From positions 1 through 57,424 of the forward strand of contig NZ_JAKCNS010000025.1 in assembly GCF_021440345.1 (NCBI RefSeq): a stretch of 57,424 nucleotides of DNA, in the 5' to 3' direction. The notes beneath the pieces were generated by a model. It made no database searches. It saw nothing but the letters and a program-made list of their open reading frames with translations, and was not told the DNA's origin. Position numbers and translations under genes: made by a program. The stretch's first letter is position 1. The number at the start of each line of letters is the position of its first letter. Shown one piece after another: positions 51,310 through 57,424 of this stretch. This stretch comes from Kluyvera intermedia. GTDB taxonomy: Bacteria; Pseudomonadota; Gammaproteobacteria; Enterobacterales; Enterobacteriaceae.

Positions 51310-51940
51310 TTACATCGTCATTGAAGGACTGGAAGGGGCGGGTAAAACCACCGCGCGGGATGTTGTCGTCGAAACGCTGCGTGAGCTGGGCATCAACGAC
51401 TTGCTGTTTACCCGTGAACCGGGCGGCACCGTGTTGGCTGAGAAGCTGCGTAGCCTGGTGTTGGATATTAAGTCGGTCGGCGACGAAGTGATTACCGATA
51501 AAGCGGAAGTCCTGATGTTTTACGCCGCGCGCGTGCAGTTGGTTGATAGCGTTATCAAACCGGCGCTGGCCAAAGGCCAATGGGTTATCGGCGATCGCCA
51601 TGATCTGTCGACTCAGGCGTATCAGGGTGGCGGCCGCGGTATCGACCGCCAGATGTTGGCTACGCTGCGTGATGCAGTGCTGGGTGATTTCCGTCCCAAC
51701 CTGACGATTTATCTCGACGTTACGCCGGAAGTCGGTCTGAAACGCGCCCGTGCGCGCGGCGATCTGGACCGCATTGAACAAGAATCGCTGAACTTCTTCA
51801 ACCGTACCCGAGCGCGTTATCTTGAACTGGCAGCGGCCGATGACAGCATTATCACCATCGATGCTACCCAGTCGCTGGAGAAAGTGATGGGCGATATCCG
51901 CTCGGCGGTAACTGTCTGGGTTGCGGAGCAACAGGCATGA
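51299..51940 (+). CDS. tmk: Thymidylate kinase
   Basis: A 213-residue dTMP kinase. The P-loop is GLEGAGKTT (residues 9-17), the DR motif is in [10 protein letters not shown] and the LID region GGGRGIDRQ follows the type II pattern of E. coli. It overlaps mltG by 11 bp and holB by 4 bp (ATGA), so translation is probably coupled. It provides dTDP for DNA synthesis. Confidence 0.97.
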   Translation: MRSNYIVIEGLEGAGKTTARDVVVETLRELGINDLLFTREPGGTVLAEKLRSLVLDIKSVGDEVITDKAEVLMFYAARVQLVDSVIKPALAKGQWVIGDRHDLSTQAYQGGGRGIDRQMLATLRDAVLGDFRPNLTIYLDVTPEVGLKRARARGDLDRIEQESLNFFNRTRARYLELAAADDSIITIDATQSLEKVMGDIRSAVTVWVAEQQA

Positions 51941-52941
51941 AATGGTATCCGTGGTTACGCCCACCGTTTGAACAGCTTACCGCAAGCTATCAGGCTGGAC
52001 GGGGTCACCACGCGCTGCTGATTCAGGCGCGTGAGGGTATGGGAGCCGATTCGCTCGCTTACGCCATTACCCGCCTGTTGATGTGTCATACCCCTGACGG
52101 TCAGAAAAGCTGCGGCAAGTGCCATAGCTGCCAGCTGATGCAGGCGGGGACGCACCCCGATTACTACGCGCTGCAGCCGGAAAAAGGCAAAAGTACTCTG
52201 GGTATTGATGCGGTGCGTGGCGTCAGTGAAAAGCTGTACGAGCACGCCCGTCTGGGCGGCGCGAAGGTTGTATGGATTGCCGACGCGACGCAGCTCACCG
52301 AGGCCGCCGCGAATGCGTTACTAAAAACGCTGGAAGAGCCGCCAAAAAATACCTGGTTCTTACTCGCCTGCGAAGAGCCTGCTCGTTTGCTGGCGACTAT
52401 GCGCAGCCGCTGCCGTCTTTATCATCTGGCCCCGCCGAGCGAGCAGTATGCGCTGGCGTGGCTGGAGCGAGAAATCACCGCTTCACGCGATACGCTCCTG
52501 ACCGCGCTGCGCCTTTGCGATCATGCGCCCGCGGCGGCGCTGGAACTGCTGGCGCAGGAGACCTGGTCTGCCCGCGACAAATTGTGCCAGGCCCTGAGCG
52601 GCAGCGTAAACAGCGGTGACTGGCTGGCGCTTTTACCGGCGTTGAACCATGATTCCGTGGTGCAACGCCTGCACTGGTTATCCTCGCTCCTGCTTGACGC
52701 CTTGAAACAGCAACAACGCATTAGCCAACTGACCAATGCCGACAATCTGGCGCTGGTCAATCAACTGGCCCATTCGCTGTCTGCCTCGCGTCTACAGGCT
52801 ATCGTCGCCGATGCCTGCGTTTGCCGCGAACAGTTGTTAAGCGTCACCGGGCTGAACCGCGAATTAATCCTCACCGAGCGCCTGCTGCGCTGGGAACAGT
52901 ATTTGCAACCTGGCGCAATATTGCCAGTATCTCACTTCTAA
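51937..52941 (+). CDS. holB: DNA polymerase III subunit delta prime, HolB
   Basis: A 334-residue clamp-loader subunit with an AAA+ fold lacking a functional P-loop ([12 protein letters not shown] in place of GxxGxGKT), as known for delta prime. The zinc module C-X8-C-X2-C-X2-C is in [21 protein letters not shown] (near 50-65), and the SRC arginine finger motif is in [12 protein letters not shown]. The ATGA overlap with tmk fixes the start. It lies 10 bp before ycfH. Confidence 0.96.
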   Translation: MKWYPWLRPPFEQLTASYQAGRGHHALLIQAREGMGADSLAYAITRLLMCHTPDGQKSCGKCHSCQLMQAGTHPDYYALQPEKGKSTLGIDAVRGVSEKLYEHARLGGAKVVWIADATQLTEAAANALLKTLEEPPKNTWFLLACEEPARLLATMRSRCRLYHLAPPSEQYALAWLEREITASRDTLLTALRLCDHAPAAALELLAQETWSARDKLCQALSGSVNSGDWLALLPALNHDSVVQRLHWLSSLLLDALKQQQRISQLTNADNLALVNQLAHSLSASRLQAIVADACVCREQLLSVTGLNRELILTERLLRWEQYLQPGAILPVSHF

Positions 52942-52951
52942 GAGAGACATC

Positions 52952-53746
52952 ATGTTTTTAGTCGACTCCCACTGCCATCTCGATGGCCTTGATTATCAAT
53001 CCCTGCATAAAGACGTAGACGACGTGATGGCGAAAGCCGCCGCGCGCGACGTTCGTTTCGCGCTGGCGGTTGCCACCACTTTACCCGGCTATCGCCAGAT
53101 GCGTGAGCTGGTAGGGGAGCGCCCGGAAGTGGTGTTCTCCTGCGGCGTTCATCCGCTCAATCAGGATGAAGCGTACGATGTAGAAGATCTGCGTCGTATG
53201 GCGGCGGAAGAGGGCGTCGTCGCGATGGGTGAGACCGGGCTGGATTACTTCTACACTCCGGAAACCAAAACCCAGCAGCAGCTGTCATTCCGTCAGCATA
53301 TTCAGATTGGCCGCGAGCTGAATAAGCCGGTGATTGTGCATACTCGCGATGCGCGCGCCGATACGCTGGATATCCTGCGTGAAGAAAGGGTGATGGATTG
53401 CGGCGGTGTACTACACTGTTTCACTGAAGACACGGAGACTGCGGGTAAGCTACTGGATATGGGCTTTTATATCTCATTTTCCGGGATTGTGACCTTCCGT
53501 AATGCGGAGCAACTGCGTGAGGCCGCACGGTATGTCCCATTAGACAGGCTGTTGGTTGAAACCGATTCTCCTTATCTGGCACCGGTGCCACATCGCGGCA
53601 AAGAGAACCAGCCGGCGATGGTGCGCGACGTTGCTGAATACATGGCGGTACTCAAGGGTGTGAACGTTGAACAGCTGGCGCAGCAGACGACGGAAAACTT
53701 CGCCAAACTCTTCCATATCGATCCCGCCCGCCTGCAATCTTGCTGA
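52952..53746 (+). CDS. ycfH: TatD-family metal-dependent hydrolase YcfH
   Basis: A 264-residue TIM-barrel metal hydrolase. The metal ligands appear in VDSHCHLD (His7 and His9), MGETGLDYF (Glu), VIVHTRDA (His), LHCFT (His) and VETDSPYLAP (Asp). It is related to TatD and YjjV 3'-5' deoxyribonucleases; the physiological substrate of YcfH is not defined. It ends the tmk-holB-ycfH run. A 301-bp gap with the ptsG control region follows. Confidence 0.94.
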   Translation: MFLVDSHCHLDGLDYQSLHKDVDDVMAKAAARDVRFALAVATTLPGYRQMRELVGERPEVVFSCGVHPLNQDEAYDVEDLRRMAAEEGVVAMGETGLDYFYTPETKTQQQLSFRQHIQIGRELNKPVIVHTRDARADTLDILREERVMDCGGVLHCFTEDTETAGKLLDMGFYISFSGIVTFRNAEQLREAARYVPLDRLLVETDSPYLAPVPHRGKENQPAMVRDVAEYMAVLKGVNVEQLAQQTTENFAKLFHIDPARLQSC

Positions 53747-53891
53747 TTTTCTAGCTTATTTTAATGCTCGTAATTAATGGTTAAAGCGAGTACAGTTCAC
53801 CGCCGTAAAAGTGGCGGTGAATGTTAATCCCGCAACATGAAGACATACTTTGTGTAAAGAAGATTAAGTTTTTCAGCCGTAGCTCTTTGAA

Positions 53892-53908
53892 ACGTGATAG
53901 CCGTCAAA
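53892..53908 (+). promoter_or_regulatory. CRP site upstream of ptsG
   Basis: CGTGA-TAGCCG-TCAAA matches the CRP half-site pattern TGTGA-N6-TCACA with two deviations. It lies just upstream of the Mlc operator and promoter, as in E. coli ptsG, which CRP activates. Confidence 0.65.
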
Positions 53909-53921
53909 CAAAATCGGAGTG

Positions 53922-53948
53922 AATTATTTTACTCTGTGTAATAAATAA
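53922..53948 (+). promoter_or_regulatory. Mlc operator and P1 promoter region of ptsG
   Basis: AATTATTTTACTCTGTGTAA followed by TAAATAA resembles the E. coli ptsG P1 region, where Mlc binds an AT-rich dyad (TTATTT with AAATAA) and blocks transcription in the absence of glucose. The transcript would begin just after, followed by a small leader hairpin GGGC-GCTTTAGAT-GCCC near 53950-53966. Confidence 0.65.
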
Positions 53949-54028
53949 AGGGCGCTTTAGATGCCCTGACCCCTGGTGAGTCTCTCCCCACTCACTAATG
54001 CGTGAAAACGTAGATAAAAGTACAAATA

Positions 54029-54050
54029 CTCAGGAGCACTCCTAATTATG
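54029..54050 (+). promoter_or_regulatory. ptsG translation start region, probable SgrS target
   Basis: ACTCAGGAGCACTCCTAATT precedes the ATG at 54048. In E. coli the corresponding segment around the Shine-Dalgarno sequence is the base-pairing target of sRNA SgrS, which shuts down ptsG during glucose-phosphate stress. Here AGGAG (54032-54036) is followed by its own complement CTCCT (54039-54043), which could form a small hairpin over the ribosome binding site. The pairing with SgrS is inferred. Confidence 0.6.
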
Positions 54051-55481
54051 TTTAAGAATGCATTTGCTAACCTGCAGAAGGTCGGTAAATCGCTGATGCT
54101 GCCGGTTTCCGTGCTGCCTATCGCAGGTATCCTGCTGGGCGTCGGATCCGCAAACTTCAGCTGGCTGCCAGCCGTCGTCTCTCATGTTATGGCTGAAGCA
54201 GGTGGTTCTGTTTTTGCTAACATGCCACTTATCTTCGCTATCGGTGTTGCATTAGGTTTCACCAATAACGACGGTGTATCCGCACTGGCTTCGGTCGTGG
54301 CTTACGGCATCATGGTGAAAACCATGGCTGTGGTTGCGCCGCTGGTACTGCATTTACCGGCTGAAGAGATCGCCGCAAAACACCTGGCTGATACCGGTGT
54401 TCTGGGTGGTATCATCGCGGGTGCGATTGCAGCGTACATGTTCAACCGTTTCTACCGCATCAAGCTGCCAGAATACCTGGGCTTCTTTGCCGGTAAACGT
54501 TTCGTTCCGATCATTTCTGGTCTGACTGCCATCTTCATGGGTATCGTGCTGTCCTTTATCTGGCCGCCAATCGGTACTGCTATTCAGACCTTCTCTCAGT
54601 GGGCCGCGTACCAGAACCCAGTTGTGGCGTTCGGTATCTACGGTTTCATTGAACGTTGCCTGGTACCATTTGGTCTGCACCACATCTGGAACGTTCCTTT
54701 CCAGATGCAGATCGGTGAATACACCAACGCAGCGGGTCAGGTCTTCCATGGCGACATCCCTCGCTACATGGCAGGCGACCCAACCGCGGGCAAACTGTCC
54801 GGCGGCTTCCTGTTCAAAATGTACGGTCTGCCAGCCGCAGCTATCGCTATCTGGCATTCTGCTAAACCAGAAAACCGCGCGAAAGTGGGCGGTATCATGA
54901 TCTCCGCAGCGTTGACCTCGTTCCTGACCGGTATTACCGAGCCAATCGAGTTCTCCTTCATGTTCGTTGCGCCGATCCTGTACATCATCCACGCGATTCT
55001 GGCAGGTCTGGCATTCCCAATCTGTATTCTGCTGGGTATGCGTGACGGTACTTCGTTCTCTCACGGTCTGATCGACTTTATCGTTCTGTCCGGTAACAGC
55101 AGCAAACTGTGGCTGTTCCCGATTGTCGGTATCTGCTATGCGATCGTTTACTACGTTGTTTTCCGCGTGCTGATTAAAGCACTGGATCTGAAAACTCCGG
55201 GTCGTGAAGACAACACTGACGATGCTAAAGCAACCGCCACCAGTGAAATGGCTCCGGCGCTGATTGCAGCCTTCGGTGGTAAAGAAAACATCACTAACCT
55301 CGACGCATGTATCACCCGTCTGCGCGTTAGCGTAGCCGATGTAGCGAAAGTGGATCAGGCTGGCCTGAAGAAACTGGGCGCTGCGGGTGTTGTGGTTGCA
55401 GGTTCCGGCGTTCAGGCCATTTTCGGTACCAAATCCGATAACCTGAAAACCGAGATGGACGACTATATTCGTAATAACTAA
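54048..55481 (+). CDS. ptsG: Glucose-specific PTS enzyme IIBC, PtsG
   Basis: The 477-residue glucose permease and phosphotransferase of the inner membrane. The IIC domain (about 1-385) has about ten membrane segments with the signature [14 protein letters not shown] and the conserved [15 protein letters not shown]. The IIB domain (about 400-477) carries the phosphorylated Cys in [13 protein letters not shown] (near 421). It takes phosphate from EIIA-Glc (crr). Unphosphorylated EIIB sequesters Mlc, which feeds back on its own promoter. A strong terminator follows. Confidence 0.97.
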   Translation: MFKNAFANLQKVGKSLMLPVSVLPIAGILLGVGSANFSWLPAVVSHVMAEAGGSVFANMPLIFAIGVALGFTNNDGVSALASVVAYGIMVKTMAVVAPLVLHLPAEEIAAKHLADTGVLGGIIAGAIAAYMFNRFYRIKLPEYLGFFAGKRFVPIISGLTAIFMGIVLSFIWPPIGTAIQTFSQWAAYQNPVVAFGIYGFIERCLVPFGLHHIWNVPFQMQIGEYTNAAGQVFHGDIPRYMAGDPTAGKLSGGFLFKMYGLPAAAIAIWHSAKPENRAKVGGIMISAALTSFLTGITEPIEFSFMFVAPILYIIHAILAGLAFPICILLGMRDGTSFSHGLIDFIVLSGNSSKLWLFPIVGICYAIVYYVVFRVLIKALDLKTPGREDNTDDAKATATSEMAPALIAAFGGKENITNLDACITRLRVSVADVAKVDQAGLKKLGAAGVVVAGSGVQAIFGTKSDNLKTEMDDYIRNN

Positions 55482-55511
55482 GTTATTCGAAGTCGTAGTA
55501 TTGGGGAGACT

Positions 55512-55537
55512 AAGGCAGCCGAAAGGCTGCCTTTTTT
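55512..55537 (+). terminator. Terminator after ptsG
   Basis: AAGGCAGCC (55512-55520) pairs with GGCTGCCTT (55524-55532 region), followed by TTTTT. It lies 30 bp past the ptsG stop. Confidence 0.9.
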
Positions 55538-55626
55538 ATGCACGTCTTAATGAGCTCTTTCTGCACTCATCCGTTGACGCTGCCGCATTCGGCGTTTGCC
55601 GGAGGAGGTAGTAGGTAGTAGGGCGA

Positions 55627-55974
55627 TTAGTCGCAGCGGACCGTGCCAAAACTATCGCGGCGACACGTGGTGGTGGTGCCATCGCTGTGCTGCGTCCGGC
55701 TGGTTCCAAAAGAATCTGTGCGGGTCACGTCGCCGTTGCTGCCGCGCGTTGTCCCGAAGCTGTCCGTGCGCCAGCTGTTGCCCTGGTTGTCGCGAGTTGT
55801 ACCGAAAGAGTCAGTGCGGTAAGTACTGCCATCGCTGCCTCGGGTCGTGCCAAAACTATCTGTTCTGTACGTCGTGCCATTGTCGCAACGTGTAGTGTTG
55901 AATGAGTCAGTGCGGCAGGTAGTGGCCTGCGCAGTGCCTGCTAGTAGCGCTAGCAGGATTGTCAGGTATTTCAT
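55627..55974 (-). CDS. Small secreted protein built of RTDSFGT repeats
   Basis: A 115-residue protein with a signal peptide MKYLTILLALLAGTAQA (17 residues). The mature part is six repeats of about 16 residues with the core (Y/C)RTDSFGTTR and a Gly/Asp/Ser-rich linker. The first repeat reads TTCRTDSFNTTRCD and the last TTCRRDSFGTVRCD, each a C-X9-C pair, while the four inner repeats lack Cys. This suggests disulfide-closed caps at both ends of a short repeat array. An upstream 26-codon extension lacks a signal context and is rejected. It lies 10 bp after the small membrane gene and is likely co-transcribed. I do not recognise a function. Confidence 0.75.
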   Translation of the reverse strand: MKYLTILLALLAGTAQATTCRTDSFNTTRCDNGTTYRTDSFGTTRGSDGSTYRTDSFGTTRDNQGNSWRTDSFGTTRGSNGDVTRTDSFGTSRTQHSDGTTTTCRRDSFGTVRCD

Positions 55975-55984
55975 AAAAACCTCG

Positions 55985-56206
55985 TCAGGACGGATTGCGG
56001 AAATAGCGGGCGGTGATAACGTCCAACAGCCCCAGAATAAACGCCACGGCAAGCATGATTAATCCCGGCAGCATCAGCCGCGACTCAATGAGCATTCCCG
56101 ACTCATCTATGCGAGCGCCCTTCTCACCGATGATCAGAAATACCATACCGACAACGGCCAGAAACAGCCATATCCAGCGGATCGGCCTCAATCCAAAATA
56201 CTTCAT
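55985..56206 (-). CDS. Small two-helix membrane protein
   Basis: A 73-residue protein with two hydrophobic helices (about 10-27, WIWLFLAVVGMVFLIIG, and about 45-62, LPGLIMLAVAFILGLL) joined by a polar loop GARIDESGMLIESRL. N-terminal basic residues (LRPIRW) suggest a cytoplasmic N-terminus. It precedes the RTDSFGT-repeat gene by 10 bp on the same strand. The family is not recognised. The start is supported by the position of a GGGG tract upstream, at a rather long spacing; a start elsewhere is possible. Confidence 0.65.
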   Translation of the reverse strand: MKYFGLRPIRWIWLFLAVVGMVFLIIGEKGARIDESGMLIESRLMLPGLIMLAVAFILGLLDVITARYFRNPS

Positions 56207-56318
56207 CGTTCATACCCCATCTCTTCTAACGGCAGGCGCTTTTTGTTAGCGTTATCACCGTAAAGGCCGCGTGTGCGGCACAGTTCTGTGCGGCCACCAT
56301 CCTGATGGCCGCGTCAGA

Positions 56319-56708
56319 TTATTTGTTAATGGTAACGCTGATAATCACGCCTTTCTTCGTGATGGTCTTAACCACATCGTTTGTTGCTGAGTTATACCAA
56401 ATCCCAGGGTCTGTCTGCTGGAATCCTGCTGCTTTCAGCGCGGCTGCGGCGGTGCTAGCGTTCTCGCCCAGTAAATCCTCACCCATTGCACTCAGACGAG
56501 CTGCATGGCCATCATTGGCCTTCGGTTTAGCCGCCGCGGCGTTCTGCGCCTTTGTTTTGTGAATATCGCAGGTAGTTCCTGCGTTTACTTGCGTGCAGCC
56601 AGAACGGATCAATTGGTCACGGTAATGCGCATTGATAGCGTTGGCCGGTGCGATTGATGCAGCCGTGATGGCTGCCAGTGTGATGCTACTCAAAATCAGT
56701 TTTTTCAT
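56319..56708 (-). CDS. Secreted protein of unknown function
   Basis: A 129-residue protein with a signal peptide of about 24 residues (MKKLILSSITLAAITAASIA, cleavage after ANA). The mature chain has only two cysteines (SGCTQVNAGTTCDIH), an Ala/Lys-rich linker and a C-terminal part with strands (IWYNSATNDVVKTITKKG, VIISVTINK) that looks like a small beta domain. An ABC of known folds is not recognised. A sigma-70 promoter candidate lies upstream at 56741-56769. Inverted repeats downstream (56266-56310) may mark the end of its transcript. Confidence 0.7.
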   Translation of the reverse strand: MKKLILSSITLAAITAASIAPANAINAHYRDQLIRSGCTQVNAGTTCDIHKTKAQNAAAAKPKANDGHAARLSAMGEDLLGENASTAAAALKAAGFQQTDPGIWYNSATNDVVKTITKKGVIISVTINK

Positions 56709-56740
56709 GGTTTGCAATCTCATTAACGTTATTTGTTTAA

Positions 56741-56769
56741 TTATTTGGCGTCCGGCTTACCCGTCTCAA
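56741..56769 (-). promoter_or_regulatory. Sigma-70 promoter candidate for the 56319-56708 gene
   Basis: On the minus strand TTGAGA (56769-56764), 17 bases, then AATAAT (56746-56741) match the consensus at four and five of six positions. It lies 33 bp before the start codon. Confidence 0.5.
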
Positions 56770-56841
56770 GGTAGCCATTTATTCGTCGGCATACTTGTGA
56801 GTACCGTCAAAAAGGCCAGTACACAGAGTCATTTCCGTAGA

Positions 56842-57424
56842 TTAGTAATGGAAACCGCCACCAGAGCGGCCACCGCCTACGTGACTATCAGCCAGGCCAC
56901 CAGCACTGCGGGAGTTCTGGGCATTGCTTGCGCCATTTCCCGTGCTTCGTTCGCTGCGGGAGCGAGTTCCACGGTCGCTGCCACCCTTATGAGTGATGGG
57001 GGCCGTCGGGGTGAGCGACGGTGAAACGGGTGAGGCTGCCGTTACTGCCATCTGCATATTTTTCAGGCTTGTGCCGACCACATGTGGTGTAGGCGGGGTA
57101 CGCTGCTGTGAAACAGGGGCCGCTGCGGCCAGAGCAGCTTTGTTATCCATCGCAGAGCTGACGGTTGATTTAGCGTCTGCGATTGACTGCGCGTTAGCTG
57201 CGAGAGACGCGTGGTTCTGAGCCATCGCATTCGAGCGCGCTGCAATTGCTGAACTCATATCTTGACCGCTCATGTTTGCCAGGTTGGCGCGGCTAACAGT
57301 GCTACGGACTGCCTTGCTGGCGGTAGAAGAGTCTGAGGCTGATTTGCTCACGCCAGTTGCTGTAGTGGCGTCAAAAGAAACAGCAGAAGCATTAATAGCA
57401 ATAGTTGGGTGATGCTGCCAACTT
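56842..57424 (-). CDS. 3' part of an unrecognised low-complexity protein (5' end outside window)
   Basis: The frame is open from the right edge (reading SWQHHPTIAINASAVSFDAT at the edge) to the stop at 56842, so it is partial at its N-terminus; a GTG at 57351 is only an internal candidate. At least 193 residues are visible, rich in Ser, Ala, Asn and Thr, with no signal or membrane segment in view. The segment TPTAPITHKGGSDRGTRSRS is basic, and the C-terminus is glycine-rich (GGGRSGGGFHY). It is most likely a long secreted or surface protein, but the family is not recognised. It lies on the same strand as the three small genes that follow. Confidence 0.55.
   Translation of the reverse strand, partial: SWQHHPTIAINASAVSFDATTATGVSKSASDSSTASKAVRSTVSRANLANMSGQDMSSAIAARSNAMAQNHASLAANAQSIADAKSTVSSAMDNKAALAAAAPVSQQRTPPTPHVVGTSLKNMQMAVTAASPVSPSLTPTAPITHKGGSDRGTRSRSERSTGNGASNAQNSRSAGGLADSHVGGGRSGGGFHY

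Overview
The window is a chromosomal segment of a motile member of the Enterobacteriaceae. Nearly every core gene matches its Escherichia coli counterpart residue for residue over long stretches (opgCGH, lpxL, pyrC, murJ, the flg genes, rne, fab genes, ptsG), in the same order as minutes 23-25 of the E. coli map. Accessory gains and losses rule out E. coli itself. A complete flgNMA/flgBCDEFGHIJKL block rules out a typical non-motile Klebsiella pneumoniae. An Enterobacter, Citrobacter, Kosakonia or Lelliottia type of genome would fit, but the genus cannot be fixed from this sequence.

Layout. (1) 1-1608: the 3' end of a glycine-rich repeat protein, then ymdA and ymdB. (2) 1598-7442: the osmoregulated periplasmic glucan genes opgC (minus) and opgGH (plus), then lipoprotein gene yceK. 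(3) 7443-16123: msyB, mdtG, lpxL, trhO, the tiny yceO, solA, bssS, dinI, pyrC and yceB. Regulatory sites visible here are a LexA box (dinI) and a PurR box plus translational switch hairpin (pyrC). clsC, yceI-yceJ and grxB-mdtH, found at the corresponding places in E. coli, are absent. (4) 16124-20588: rimJ, yceH, mviM and murJ, with an unusual GC-rich, hairpin-dense non-coding element between mviM and murJ. (5) 20632-32302: flagellar genes. flgNM and flgA lie on the minus strand and flgB-L on the plus strand, with a recognisable FlhD4C2 box between flgA and flgB and sigma-28 promoters before flgM and flgK. (6) 32387-34646: an accessory MFS transporter with a divergent LysR regulator. (7) 34727-42821: rne (with its long leader), rluC, an accessory MFS transporter and secreted hydrolase, and yceF. 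(8) 42964-53746: the lipid and ribosome cluster yceD-rpmF-plsX-fabH-fabD-fabG-acpP-fabF-pabC-mltG-tmk-holB-ycfH. (9) 53747-55481: ptsG with its CRP/Mlc control region and SgrS-type leader. (10) 55627-57424: a minus-strand cluster of four small unrecognised genes where E. coli has fhuE. It includes a secreted protein built of RTDSFGT repeats and a partial gene running off the window.

Functionally the window is mostly envelope biology: glucans, lipid A, peptidoglycan (murJ, mltG), fatty acid and phospholipid precursors, glucose uptake and the flagellum. RNA turnover and modification (rne, rluC, trhO), DNA replication (tmk, holB) and SOS functions (dinI) are interspersed. The less ordinary material is the repeat protein at the left edge, the structured element at about 18380-18890, the repeat expansion in RNase E, and the secreted-protein cluster at the right edge. 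None of these can be called a new system from sequence alone. The 18.4-18.9 kb element and the 55.6-57.4 kb cluster are the best candidates for follow-up.
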